A program made the position numbers and the translations under genes. The notes under the pieces were generated by a model. The model was not told where the DNA came from. It was given only the letters and a program-made list of their open reading frames with translations, and ran no database searches. From Azadirachta indica (Eukaryota; Streptophyta; Magnoliopsida; Sapindales; Meliaceae), in NCBI GenBank assembly GCA_022749755.1, contig CM040441.1, positions 20,275,475 through 20,339,474 of the forward strand: a stretch of DNA of 64,000 nt, written 5' to 3'. Positions within the stretch are counted from its first letter, which is position 1, and each line of letters starts with the position of its first letter. This document shows, piece after piece, positions 1 to 11,334 of the stretch.

Positions 1-479
1 CTAAACTCATTAGGGAACATGAGACCATTCCTTTAAAGAAGGCCTAGCCCCGTGCCATTTTTGACCCTGACACCGAGATCCCTTTGACCATCCTCGACCC
101 AAGATCAAATACCTTTAAGTATTTTCACCCCAAACTCGAAATAGTGATTTTGTTTGATAGCTCTTTTGACTATATGTAGGGAGAAATAGACTCTGAACAA
201 ACCAATGCAGGAGGCCAAGAAGTTCTCTAAAGCCTCGTAAATAGGATCGCTCAACAAACTGATCAGCTCGTGCCTTCTCTTCTAGCCCTTGAACACATAT
301 TCGAAGCACTCTCAATTCCTAGTAGATAAGGGGATGGGATTACAAGTAAAGAGAATGATGAGTCTGAGGATGACTAGGTTTAGTTAAACTCCAAAGAAAA
401 CCATCATGCCAATAATAGTCAACATATCTTAGTTCAATATCCTCCCCCCAACCTAACCAGAAAAAATAGTCCGTTTGAG
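1..479. other. retroelement 3' region, no gene resolved
   Basis: By position this is the part of the Tat element between its antisense extra frame and the 3' LTR. Short reading frames here have no recognisable domain. I see no LTR end. Confidence 0.4.
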
Positions 480-2577
480 GCTGATATGTTCCCTTCAAGT
501 ATCACTGAGGCTGACCTAATAACCTTTAGAAAACTCTACCAAATCCTTAACTCTATTACTTTTAGGGTTCCAAAAGCCAACGAATTCCCAAGTCATTCGA
601 GGGGAGATGAAGTGGCTTCTAACGAGGAGCTATTTCTCCTATAGGTTAGGTTACCATTGCAACCATATTTTGCCGCTTTGTTTTATGGCTTCGAAATTCC
701 TCCTTATCAACTGAACCTGAACGGGTGGAGAACTATCGCCGGGCTATATGTGATCTGGGCTTTGACTAAGCAAATTTTATTGACCATCAGTGGAATTAAA
801 TATTTACTTTTACTCAAGAAGGGATTGAAAAAATACTCAGGCTTTTATAACCTCCAGTCCCACACCAAGGTCGATAAGTTGGTTACGGGCAACTTTCTTG
901 TAATAAAGATTGGAAGGACAGATGGTTTTGTGTGGGCGAGGATTAGTGCTGGTCTTCTTTAGCCGAGATGAACATACGTGGTCCTATGCCCTATGCATTC
1001 AAACCTGTTTTTCGTAAGTATATCCGTTAGGGTTGGAACGATGTATTCGATTCTTCATGTTAAATGCCATTGCTAAAGGTTTTTTAGTGATCTTCTTTGT
1101 TTGTGTAGCTACATGGGGTTCAAAGCCTAACTTAATCACCCTTATTCTGTCGAAAATCAACGTAGGTGTGTAATCTAAGTTGATTAGAAGACCCTACTTT
1201 CCCTTGATCAGCTTATACCTTTCGACCTTGTCAAGGTTGCCTCTAATCATGAAAAGCTTGAAATTGCTCTTCAGGCAGAGAAAAGACTTGCCTCAGAAAC
1301 CAATTACGGCATATTCGCCACTGGTGAGAGTGAACTTTTCATTTATCCTCTTTCTCAAAACATTTTCACTTTTATTCATGTTTTGTATAAGTCCTCCTTT
1401 CGCCTTTCATGCCTTATAAAGAAGATGGCTTCAAAGAAAGATAAGGGAAAATTCCTAAACTCCTTAAGGTCTGTCCTCTCTTTATTAGAGACCCAGACTG
1501 GGCTTCAGCGCAGAAGCAGTAAGAGCCCTCTAAGAAGCCAGAAGAGGACAAGGACGGGTTGTTTAAGAAGAAAGTAGCCGATCAAAAGGCAAAGGGGAAG
1601 AAGGCTGATCAGGGCTCCAAAAAAGAAAAGGAGGAACCTCCTAAGAATATAGAAAAGCTCTCAGTGGAGGTTTCTAAAAGCACCAAGGAGAGGTCGTCCA
1701 AGAACAACATACTGAGTAAAGGGAAGGAATAATTGAAATGGACCATCTCTCCTGGACAGACATATCGGAGGAGAAAAAGGAGTTCTTTGAGCATCTGCTC
1801 CCCTCCATTAACCATTTAGTCTGTGGAATTGACCCGTATTTGTTTTCACAGGTAGAGGTTGCCAATACCGATGCCGTTTTCTAGAAAATTCATCAACAGC
1901 TTGGCAGGTTAACTACGTCTGATCTTTTTTATTTTTTTCGCCATCACCTTATCTAACTTATTGTTCAATTGATACAAGTGTTCCATTATCTTAGCTTACA
2001 CATTGAAAGTGCAAAAGAGCACTCAATTGCTAATGTAAATTTGTACAAATCAATAGATCAGTTGATTTTAAAGAAGAACTTTCTAGGGAAGAAGTTAAGG
2101 GAAGTCGAGGAACAAGAGGAACATCTGAAGGCTCAGTTGAGAGAGAAAAGGAAGAAGTGGGTAGGAGAATGTAGTACCCTTGAGGATAAGATTGCTAATC
2201 TTGAGGCTCAGGTATCCTAGCTTGGGCCTTACGCAGTAGATCTTGTTCGCACCAACAAAGACCTAGAGGATGAGCTTGCTCGGACCAAAGTTGAAACTGA
2301 AGAGAAGTGCGATGCTTCAATTAAAGAGACTTTGTAGCTGGCTTTTAAAATCTTCCTAAAGAAAAATGAAAAACTCGACTTGGGTTAGCTTTTTGATGAT
2401 CTTGACATTCCCTAACCCATTCAATTAGAAGCTAGGGATTCAAGTGAGATATTTGTTGATAAACCTGCTCAACATCCTAATCTTATTTAGCCTAATCTTG
2501 CTCAGCCTGATTCGACCACGTCCTTTTTACCAACTTTGACCTTCGGCATTATATCTTCTCCAAAGGGTACTCAATAA
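480..2577 (+). pseudogene. antisense additional ORF (aORF) of the Tat element, PF04195-like
   Basis: The plus-strand translation from about 486 resembles the plant 'putative gypsy type transposon' family (PF04195). Landmarks are FPSSITEADL near 492, PLQPYFAALFYGFEIPPYQL at 654-713 and LNGWRTIAGLYVIW just after. A probable intron runs about 1014-1108 (GTAAGT to TTGTGTAG). The 3' part (1969-2577) is one open frame with a Glu/Lys-rich coiled coil (about 1990-2340), interrupted by TAG at 2218, 2335, 2386 and 2488 and TAA at 2413, before a terminal TAA at 2575. TAG also occurs at 642 and 960. Function of these proteins is unknown. The frame converges with pol (minus strand, ending near 3130). Clearly non-functional as it stands. 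Confidence 0.75.
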
Positions 2578-3129
2578 CTTTGTGATTTTTACGTTTAAAA
2601 ATTTACGTAAAATGTAAACGATCACTTTGTAAATAAAGATATTTTTAATGAAAGTTTAGATATGCTTTTATTTCTCTATTATGCTTTTGCTGTATGATTG
2701 ACTTACTTAGATGGTCTGGAAATAGTAGTGATAATTTGATTTGTTTAAATTACTATTTTTGCATCTTGAACTGAGGTCAGGTTAACGATAAAAAAAGTTA
2801 TTACTGCTGAACCCAAATATGAAGTTGGTACGATATTTTTGCGAGTAAACTTTTTCTGTTTGATTTGAACTGACGTCAAATCTTTTTGCGATAATAACAT
2901 CCTGAAATAAAGAATTTATTTCTTTCGATGTTTGTTACTTAGCTTGAACTGAGATCAAACCTTGTTACAACAATTTTTAAGTAGAATTTAATAAGTTCTT
3001 AACTATTGTGTCTAATATAAACTGAGGTCAAATTTTTTTATGACATTCTGAAGTAACATGACCAAACAATCATTGTATGATCTAAATTGAAGTTAGATCT
3101 TTTTAAGCGGCAATCTTCTCAAGTGAAAT
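2578..3129 (-). repeat. tandem-repeat-bearing region between pol and aORF
   Basis: No gene. A motif close to TTGAACTGAGGTCAAA recurs in direct orientation near 2766, 2865, 2944, 3017 and 3082 (spacing 99, 79, 73 and 65 bp), separated by AT-rich sequence. This matches the known hypervariable 3' region of Tat-type elements, which often holds short tandem repeats. Confidence 0.6.
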
Positions 3130-4180
3130 ACTTCTTCAACATCCTAGTGCTCCACGGCTTCTTGACTTCTTTCCCATCTTGGTGTTGAAACTTGCAAACT
3201 CCTAACTTAACAAGCATGATCACTTTATACGGGCCTTACCAATTAACTCCTAAGGCCCATTCGTCAAGTATTTTAGTATTTTTAGTAACCTGTCGCGCCA
3301 CTAAGTCCCCCTCTTGAAAAGTTCCTAAGCGTACCCTGCTGTTGTATTACTTCGGAACCCTTTGTTGATAAGCGATCATCCTGATGAGCACCTGATCACA
3401 TTTTTCCTCTATTAGATTTGAGTTTAACTCCATCACCTCATCGTTCTTAAATTTTTCAAAGTACCCTACTTTGAACGAAGGTACTTTGATTTTTACCAGT
3501 ATTACTGTTTCAAAACTAAAAGTTAGTGAATAAGGTATTTTGCCAGTCGCTGTTCTCACTATCGTTTAATGGGCTTAAAAGACCTGAGGTAATTCATCCA
3601 TTCATCTCTCTTTCTTATTGTCAAGCCGCTTCTTTAGTGCCTTTTTAACAATTTTATTCACCGTGTCCATTTGTTTTAGGATGAGCAGGGGACACAAATC
3701 TAAGGTTAATACTCAGGTTAGCGCAAAATTCTTTAAATCATGCATTATTAAACTACTTGTCATTGTCAACTATTAGTATGCAAAGAATTTTGAATCGATA
3801 AATGATATTTAATTCCATAAAAATAGTGGTCATTTTCTTCATTACAATAGCCAATGGCTCTGCTTCCACCTATTTTGTAAAATAATCGATAGTAACTATT
3901 TCATACTTTATCTGAACACATTCTATAAAAAGCAGGTCGATCAAATCTAGCCTTCACTGAGCAAAGGGGCATAGGTTGAGTAAAGGGGTGAGCTGTTCGG
4001 GGGCTGTTTTAGGATGTTCCTATGAAATTGACAACTCGGACAAGACTAAGTTGTGTTTGTTGCATCTTGGTGCAATGTCAGCTAATAATACGCTTGACAC
4101 AAAATAAGGTACGGCAATGACCTGCCTCCCCCATATTCACCACAACTACCGATGTGGATTTCTTTGAACAAATAGTTCGC
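3130..4180 (-). pseudogene. Ty3/gypsy integrase region of the Tat element
   Basis: Reading the minus strand downward, a degenerate zinc-binding segment lies near 4160-4000 (CxxC as SCPSC). The rve core follows with DYFTKWVEAEPLA-like sequence near 3900. A VDND motif stands where TDNG is usual, and SPAHPKTNGHGE near 3660 carries the last acidic residue. The C-terminal part (3560-3130) keeps the AAYQQRV, GDLV and NWxGPYKV landmarks and ends at LKKYF. Stops and frameshifts occur throughout. Role of the family: insertion of the cDNA into the genome. Confidence 0.8.
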
Positions 4181-4599
4181 CTCTTTCTCGTTGACACATC
4201 ACAAGTAGAGTAGCCCAAATCCTCGCTTATATAGCACTCTGTCAATCACCAAGTAATGTGAGTATTTGCTCTTAATTCTCTTGGCTTCCTCCCTATCCTC
4301 AGATAGCTTTCCTTCTGAATATATTCTCAGATTGAATCCATCCAAGTTTGAACCTGGCATAATTTGCTGATCTGGTTTAACTTTGCTTCTAATTTTTCCA
4401 CACTTTTCTAATGCAGCACTTCTATAGGAATTGTCATGGGAAACCTTCCTTGTAACGGTAAAGTTAACTTAGAAAGGGCATTCGCTTTTGTATTCTTCAT
4501 CCACGAGATCTAGGTTACCACTACCCTTCTGATGCACTTCACCAAATCCATAACCTTACTCAAATAGGCATTCATACTTTCGCCTCTTACCTGAAATCT

Positions 4600-6290
4600 G
4601 CTAGTTACAAATCTTCCTTTACTTCGAGGCACTCCGCCCCAATTAACAAAGTTAGACTAAGTCCCATCAATAAAGCTTCATACTATACTTTGTTGTTTGT
4701 GACTTTGAAATCAAAGTGTAGGGCATAAACTAACTTCTCATTCTTTAGTCCAATTAAGATTATGCCAGCTCCTCTGTCTTAAGCGTTCAATGCCGAATCT
4801 ACTTATAGGTGCCACAATTTCAAGTTTTCCCGTTCCTTCCTCATAATCTGTTCAGTTGCGGTGTTGGATAGCGAGATACCATCGACTTTCGTTTCCACTA
4901 AGCTAGTCTGAGTGAATTATCTGCTTAACTCTACACTCCTAACACTTTGAGACGTCTTTAGTTCGCCTATCTCTCGCACCATCTTTCTTTCCGAGATTGA
5001 CCAATCTGTAATAAAATCTGCCAACACTTAGACTTTAATTGCCTTGCAAGGTTGATAGTCTATATCAAATTCGGTGAGCTCGATTAACCACTCTACCAGC
5101 CTCTCTAAGAGATCGGGCTTATGTAGTATCTGCCGCAGATGCTGATTGATGAGAACCACTACAATGTGTGCTTGGAAGTACGGTTACAACTTCTACACTA
5201 CCACCACTAATGTAAGTGCTAGTTTCTCCAGGGGTGAGTATTTTTTTTCCATATTTAACAATAATTTGCTTGTATAATAAATTGGCCGGTGAGTCCCTTT
5301 ATCTTCTTTAACCAGCACTAAACTCACTGCGTAATCAGTTATTGCTAAATACAAATACAACGTGTCCCCAATTAACGGGCTAATCAGATGAACCAGATTC
5401 GCCAAATAAGCTTTCAATTCTTGGAAACTGTCTTCGCACTCCTTCATTCACACCGTGTACTTTCCCTTCTTTATGACCTGAAAAAATTGAAAGATCTGTC
5501 AGTGGCTTTAGAGATAAATTTGTTGAGCACGGCTAACCTTTCTATTAAGGCCTATACCTCCTTCAATGTGGTCGGGAATTTCATATTGAGTATAGGTTAA
5601 ACATTCCGAGGGTTTGCTGAGTAGTGAAAACGTCTCTCTTAAATGATGAACATGTTCTTTGACCCTACATGAATTGGTATCATGTCACCCATGTACACCT
5701 CCATCGTTCTCTCGATCAAAGACTTAAAACCCTATTTACTAGCCTTTAAAATGTTGCCCTCATGTTCTTTAAGTTAAAAGGCATCACTTTATAGCAGTAT
5801 AATCCCCGATCAGTCATAAATGCTATTTTCTCTTGATCGACTTCATGCATCCAAATTTAATTGTATCTTGAAAAAGCATTTATAAAACTTAATAACATGT
5901 ATCCAGTTGTTGAGTCCACTATTTGATTTATCCGTGGAAGTGGGAAGCTATCATTTGCGTATGCCTTGTTCAGGTCGGTGAAATCGATACACATTCTCTA
6001 TTTACCATTGGCTTTCTTGACCATCACCACGTTAGCTACCTAATCCAAATAATAGACTTCTTTTATAAATCCTGCCATGATTAGCTTATCCACTTCCTTT
6101 TCAATTGCTTTCCTTCTCTCTTAGTTAAAAACTTTTCGTTTTTATTTTACAGGCTTGACCATTAGATTTACTGATAGATGATGGGAAATCACTTTGGGAT
6201 CGATTCCTAACATATCTTCATGGCTCCAGGCGAACACGTCTGCGTTTTGTTTTAAAAGGATGACCAATTTCCTTTTTTCTTAACTCAATA
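4600..6290 (-). pseudogene. Ty3/gypsy reverse transcriptase and RNase H regions
   Basis: The RT shows VVMVKKANGK and CIDFTDLNKAYANDSFPLPR near 6040-5930, each typical of gypsy RT. The catalytic YVDD box reads YMGD at about 5690, so one metal-binding Asp is lost. The connection/RNase H part at 5447-5193 is open for 84 codons (PIYYTSKLLL, KKYSPLEKLAL). A second RNase H segment follows at about 4860-4600 (LYVDSALNA, GAGIILIG, YEALLMGLSL). Trp codons of KANGKW and LDW have become TAG. Another frameshift lies near 5730. Family role: copying genomic RNA into cDNA and removing the RNA. Confidence 0.85.
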
Positions 6291-6716
6291 GTTGGGAGCC
6301 AATTTTTGCCATCTGTTTTGGCCTCGAGGGTTTAGGGATATCAATTCCAATACTTCTGCTTGTTTAGCCACAGGCCGCATTTTTGCTCTCCTAACAGTTT
6401 TTTCCAACTTATCCTTCTCCTTTTATTGTTTGACATCCTTATCGTTCGCTTCTTTAATGTATTTTATCGTTATGCAATAGGACTACTTCAAAGAAGCTGC
6501 AAAACATGTCCGGGTGACCTTCTAATCTCTTCGCAGTACACCAGTTCCTTTGCCTACTTAGAACTTAATTTTTAGGTGATGTATGCTCTCCATCGCCTTT
6601 ATTTTTCTTAAAAAGGATCTCCCCAAGATCATAGTATATGGCATTTTTAAGTCCACCACTTGAAATTCTACCATAGTGGTCTTCTAATATGGTCTATCCC
6701 CCATTGTTAATGACAG

Positions 6717-7232
6717 CTAAATTGAACCTAATGGAAGGATAAATGAATCTACAAACTCATACAGGACTGTCATTACAGCCTCTATCCTCAAATTCTTGAT
6801 CTTTAAAGAGTATAGAGTCTCTTTAAATATTATGTCATCCAAGCTCCCCATATCCACCAAGATCTTATTAATCTTAGCTAAGTGAACCTCTAGGGTTATT
6901 ATTAAGGTATCATCGTAGTGGTAGCTAACTTTCGTCTTATTTTCATCGGTGAAAATGATTGGTACTGACACCAAAGGGGGTTTCTTTTCTACTCTGACAT
7001 TCATCACGTAATGGTTCATCAGACTATTTGGTAATGAATATCTTGAATAATTCTTCCTTGCATTGTTAAAGTTACTAGATAACGTTAGTCCTCCCGAAAT
7101 TACCATGCTCCTATAAACTGGATCTTCTAATCCTATTTTCTTGTGTCCTGAATCCTTTTCTGTTTCGCACATTCTCGCTCTGTATCTATCCAGATAATTA
7201 TTCCTTACAAAGATTTTAATTTGTTCCCTCAA
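6717..7232 (-). pseudogene. retropepsin-like protease region of the Tat element
   Basis: An open stretch of 171 codons. Its first part is the gag C-terminal linker (GGLTLSSNFNNARKNYSRY, a motif common before this protease). It is followed by PIIFTDENKTKVSYHYDDTL and then ILVDMGSLDDIIF, the active-site region that is normally VDNGSSADI; the first Asp remains. The family processes the Gag-Pol polyprotein. It lies between the gag zinc-knuckle region and RT, as expected. The best-preserved part of the element. Confidence 0.85.
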
Positions 7233-7589
7233 ATCCAGTCACTGATCTGTTGTGTCCCTATCACGAACGTTCGATGCTGACCTCAAGAGACGAGGCTCAG
7301 GTAGTAAACCTGAATCTTTGATTTCATCATATAACACTGAGAAAAGGCATTCAGCTCTATAAGCTTTCTTCTGTCCTGAATGGGAATGGCTCTCTTAAAC
7401 CCTTTCCTCGGCGGAGGAGGAAACTCTCTTCGTTGCTCCGTTCATCCCTTATATCTCACGAATTGAAATCTATGATTCTGACTCTACTTAGATCTACCAC
7501 TGTAACGCAGTTGTCAAAATCTTCCTTCTTTATAAGAGTTTTGGGATCGGGCCGTTACGACTCCTCCAATTTCTCTTATCTTTAGGTCT

Positions 7590-8830
7590 TAACTCTACTC
7601 CTTGCCTCTTGACTCTTCCAACCTCTCTTCCTTTTTCTTTAGTAACATTCGATCATCGATTTCAATTTCTTTGAAAATCTCTTTTCGAATTTGCTCATAT
7701 GTAGTTACGGCTCGTTTGTGAACAACAAACCATTCCCTATTCATCCTAAGTCCCCTTTTGAGTCTTTTTAGTGCTAATGAATGTGAGAAGGCCTTACCTT
7801 CCATGACTTTCTCGTGATACCTTCTTATGAAACTCTTTAATGTCTCATTTCTTCTTTACTTTATTAGCAACAATGAGTTAGGGATTTGAGACACGGTTAC
7901 CGCTCCTTTGAACTCACTGACTAACTGTGCACAAAGCTGATCAAAACTCTTCACACTTTCTGGTCTTAAATTTTTATACCAACGTCATGCTTACCGTTCT
8001 AAGGTCAAGGTAAACGGGTGGCATATCTGCAACTCTGTCAATGTTTGTATCATTATCATTTCCCTGAAGAGATCAAAGTGTAATGTTGGATCCGTTTTTC
8101 CTGTATACAGTGAGATTTGAGACATCTTAAATTTTTAGGGAAGGGATAGGTCTTGTATTTTCTTCGAGAAGAGGGACTTCTATGAAAGCTCACCTCTTCA
8201 GATACGGTTTCATCCTGCTGTTTGTCCTTTTCCCTCTAAGCCTATAATTCCTCTGTGAGCTCTTTGATCCTCTCCTTCATTTTTTTTTTGCTTACCACCT
8301 GATCAATAGTGGGCGTTGCTTGATCAAGTATTTTCTCTATTATGGCCTTTCTCCCATCTTTCTTGCACTTCTAGTTCAAGTAAGTTTGCATGTCTACTGA
8401 ACCCATACTCCGCTCAGGTCTTCTTTTGCCCCGACTCTATTCATGCTGATCAAGGGGCCAATTTATTATCAGGTTTCTTTATATTACGGAACGGAATTTC
8501 TTTATTATGGCCTTCAGGCAGTAGATTCTTTGTTCGGCCCTTTTCCTACCTTTTTGCTCCTAGTCTTTACTGCTTACTCCCTAATTTCCTGAGGGGCGAT
8601 CCTTTGCGACGGATCCTCGGTAAGGAAAGACTCTCTTTATTCTCTGAAAACCTTAACTTCATAAGATTGTGCCTACTTACGCTATCCCTCTGAATCATTT
8701 TCTTCATATTTTCAATTTCCTTATTCATTATCCCTGCTTTGTCCTCCAAAGCTTTTACTTGCATGTCTTTCTCCAGATGCCTTAGCTCACTTTCTCACAA
8801 CTGCTGTGCAAGTCGAATTGCTTTTGCCTC
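7590..8830 (-). pseudogene. gag of the Tat element (Retrotrans_gag)
   Basis: The minus-strand translation gives a coiled-coil N-terminal part near 8764-8570 (ALEDKAGIMNKEIENMKKMI). The PF03732-type capsid core lies at about 8040-7780: ICHPFTLTLER, WYKNLRPESVKSFDQLCAQL, then RRNETLKSFIRRYHE and a KAFSHSLALKRL stretch. A Trp codon before RWY is TGA. The basic, Glu/Lys-rich tail ends at 7595. Gag would form the particle that packages the RNA. Several frameshifts make it non-functional. Confidence 0.8.
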
Positions 8831-8985
8831 TGGCTCACACATCACCATTTACCCTTGGGATAGTTGCAACGAGGTCGGGAGGACTTTGGAGTCCGACGAA
8901 TCCTCTTCGTAAGGTTTTCCTAACAGTGGTCTCTTGACCATTATTTGTTTTTTGATCATTATCATAACTTTTTGATTGTGAATTT

Positions 8986-9003
8986 CCCACAAACAGCGCC
9001 AAT
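8986..9003 (-). promoter_or_regulatory. primer-binding site of the Tat element
   Basis: Immediately inside the LTR end (…ATCAACA) the minus strand reads ATTGGCGCTGTTTGTGGG, very close to the ATTGGCGCCGTCTGTGGG found at this place in plant gypsy elements. It fixes the 5' LTR boundary and the transcription direction. Confidence 0.75.
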
Positions 9004-9416
9004 TGTTGATACCAAAAATTATAACTTACGATATCGCATAGTGAAAATTGGATTTTCTCTTTATTGTTTATTTTCAAAAAGAAAATGAATCTCCTTACAT
9101 GAAAAAAATGTGATACATATATAGTGCTAATTCTCTTATTCGAATAACATTAAGAATTCTAATAAAATATAGAATGTATCCTGCAGATTCCTAACTTGCC
9201 TTAAATTAAAGCTTCCAAAATTGGCTTTTCTTACTTTACAAGGATCTTTTTTCTAGCTAGACTTCATCCGTAGAGTGTCTGAGCAGAATTCCTGCCAAAC
9301 CGACCTGATAAGGACTTATCGCAATTGATCTAACATTAAGAGTGGCTGACCAAGTATTAAGTCTACTAATTGTGAAGTCCGTTAATCGTGTGGGCCTAAC
9401 CCCATTTTCTCAAACA
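9004..9416 (-). repeat. 5' LTR of the Tat element
   Basis: About 413 bp. Read on the minus strand it starts TGTTTGAGAAAATGGGG and ends GGTATCAACA, with canonical TG…CA ends next to the primer-binding site. The partner LTR is outside the window. The base after it (9417) is where the outer copia LTR homology starts; TCTTG at 9417-9421 would be the expected 5-bp target duplication. Confidence 0.7.
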
Positions 9417-9518
9417 TCTTGTATCTTGTATCATATATATATATATATAAACATTCCAGCAATGAATAAAATGTGCAACGTGCACGTGTTTCTTATAAAC
9501 AAATAGTCAGTTCCTTTA
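9417..9518 (+). repeat. outer copia 5' LTR, 3' fragment only
   Basis: It matches 19884-19989 closely: TCTTG, an (AT)n run, AATGAATAAAATGTG (likely polyadenylation region), GTGTTTCTTATAAACAAATA. Its left part is missing because the Tat element sits there. Confidence 0.8.
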
Positions 9519-9530
9519 TGGTATTAGAGT
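9519..9530 (+). promoter_or_regulatory. outer copia primer-binding site
   Basis: TGGTATTAGAGT follows the LTR directly. It is complementary to the 3' end of initiator Met-tRNA apart from one or two changes; TGGTATCAGAGC is the usual copia form. Confidence 0.8.
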
Positions 9531-9552
9531 ATTGAAACTTTGAGGAGTAAAA

Positions 9553-10675
9553 ATGACTGACTCTGATTCATTTAGCTAGCAAACTTCTTTAAACACCATT
9601 ACCCTTATTACTTCAAATATAATGGCAACATTGATATCCATAAATGTTGCATCTCAGCTTTCACTCTAATTTAACCAATTCAATTATATTTTTTGATGTA
9701 TCCAATTCGATATTGTTCTTATTGGATTTGATCTAATGGGATATATGGACGGCTCTAAACCTGCACCTTCAAGGATACAACAATCTTCTTTTGGAATCAA
9801 CATTACAAATCCTGAATATATATATTTTGGCATAGACAAGATCAATTACTATTTAATGCCATCATTGCATCAATTTCAGAAGGTATTATACCTCTTACTG
9901 GCTGAACAACAACTTCAAGGGAAGCATGGGAGATATTGTCGAAGTCATACTTAGAAAAGGAGTCGATCACATATTTTAAAAGAAGAACAAATCTTTTATT
10001 GAGTTCTTGCATTCCATTAAATCTACTTCTAATGAGCTTGCTCTTATTGATATTCCACTTTCTAAAAAGGATTTAACGGTACATATTTTGAAAGGCTTAG
10101 AAACAGATTTCAAAGAAGAGGTGCTGCAATACGCACTTATAAGACATCTATTTCATTTGAGGAATTACTTGATAAGTTAGTAGATTATGAGATTATTCTT
10201 AAAAGTGAAGAAGTGCAAATTGAATCAAATATTATTATTGCCAACATGACTCAAAGAAATCATGGTAAGAACTATCATAATGGATCTTTACAATGTAGTT
10301 AGCCTTTTTCTCACCTAAATTCAAAGAACTTCTATCCTCCAAAATCCAACTTTGGAAATCAAACATACAAGCAACAATTCCAAACACAAAACCCATAAAA
10401 TCAACATTATTCTGGGTGTGAGGGATATTGTTAGATTTGTGGCAAACACAGCTATTCCACTGAGCAGTTCAAACATAGACCTCATTTCTTCAAAACTACA
10501 CTACCATCTGCAAACTTTCACTTTACCACCGGAAGATACTTCCAAGTGGTTAGTTGACTCATTGCTTACCACCATGTTACTTTTGATTTCACTAACCTTT
10601 CTCCTCCTTCTTACAAATGTTATTGATGAGGTAGTCATTAGCAATGGATCAAGCCTCTCTATTACTCATACTGGC
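9553..10675 (+). pseudogene. outer copia gag and start of protease
   Basis: An ATG at 9553 opens a copia gag (starts MTDSDSF, then a TAG). Recognisable pieces are a segment at 9850-9950 (IISAISEGIIPLL-like), TSISFEELLDKLVDYEIIL at about 10145-10200, and the protease active-site strand WLVDS at about 10540, followed by DEVVISNGSSLSITHTG at 10627-10675. The frame breaks off at the inner copia insertion and resumes at 16582 with SLNLSSPSQNF, so the two halves were one polyprotein. Multiple frameshifts. Confidence 0.8.
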
Positions 10676-11270
10676 TATTAAAATTAGTTTAAACCTTTTT
10701 GTAAATAGTTGGAATATGCTTGATAAAAAAATCTAGGTCTGACCTGGATCGGGCTGAGTTCAAATTTTTTAACTAAAGCCCGGACTGAGTCGAACTTGAG
10801 TTTGGGTCAAATTCAAGTCAGTCCAAACTTTAAATTATTTGAATTTGGGTTGGATCTGGCCACGTGAAAACCTAAGCTAAAAACAAAAAAATTAAAATTT
10901 TTAAATATTATTTTGAGCTTTCAAAAGTCCAATACGATTTGGGCTGAATTTTGACTTGGCCTTAAAATAATAAATTGGGTATAAGTCGGGCCTAATTTCT
11001 AACAAATAGAATCCTGTTCTAGGCCGGGTTTGTAAAAATCATCCCGAACCCGAGTTTTTACGAAGCCTAATTGGAAGCTTAGCTGTCTAGTTAGTCTTTT
11101 ACTATTTTTCAGATTTTTTATTTCATTTTGGCTATTGTCTGAGTAGAAGTTAGTTATAAAAACGCTGTAGCAAAACCAAAAGCACGCTCAAGATATATAA
11201 CTCCATTTATGTAATCGTTGCGTCTTACTGAAATGTGCATCCCTTTCTTTGTAGTCCTTTTTCTCTGATA
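10676..11270 (+). repeat. inner copia 5' LTR (with 354-bp insert)
   Basis: It matches the ends of 15308-16581. The two matching parts are 10676-10714 and about 11069-11270. It is interrupted by an hAT-like element at 10715-11068 that the 3' LTR lacks. Confidence 0.9.
10715..11068. mobile_element. hAT-like non-autonomous element in the 5' LTR
   Basis: It is 354 bp with no coding capacity. The flanks AGTTGGAA (10707-10714) and AATTGGAA (11069-11076) form an 8-bp target duplication with one mismatch, and the 3' LTR shows the site without the insert. Ends are imperfect inverted repeats (TATGCTTGATAAAA against AGGCTTCGTAAAAA). The body is rich in alternating GGGCC/GACTC-like tracts, as in a common plant repeat type. 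Confidence 0.65.
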
Positions 11271-11282
11271 TGGTATTAGAGC
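11271..11282 (+). promoter_or_regulatory. inner copia primer-binding site
   Basis: TGGTATTAGAGC follows the LTR directly; one change from the canonical initiator Met-tRNA site. Confidence 0.85.
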
Positions 11283-11334
11283 TTTTCTCTGCTGCGTTCT
11301 CTCTTGTCTTCGTCTTTTTTCTTCTTTTTCTCTG

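Larger units (their letters stand above)
1..9416 (-). mobile_element. Tat-lineage Ty3/gypsy retrotransposon, 3' end beyond window
   Basis: On the minus strand the order is 5' LTR (9004-9416), primer-binding site, gag, protease, RT/RNase H, integrase, a repeat-rich stretch, then an additional reading frame in the opposite (plus) orientation. An antisense extra frame downstream of pol is a known trait of the Tat lineage. No 3' LTR is seen, so the element runs past base 1. The 5' LTR ends exactly where homology of the outer copia 5' LTR begins (9417), so I infer that this element jumped into that LTR. All frames carry stops and frameshifts; it is not autonomous. Confidence 0.85.

Noticed and set aside
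600..2577. TAG read as an amino acid (alternative code)
   Set aside because: TAG ends the intact J20 gene, and other stops and frameshifts occur in the same elements; decay is the simpler explanation.
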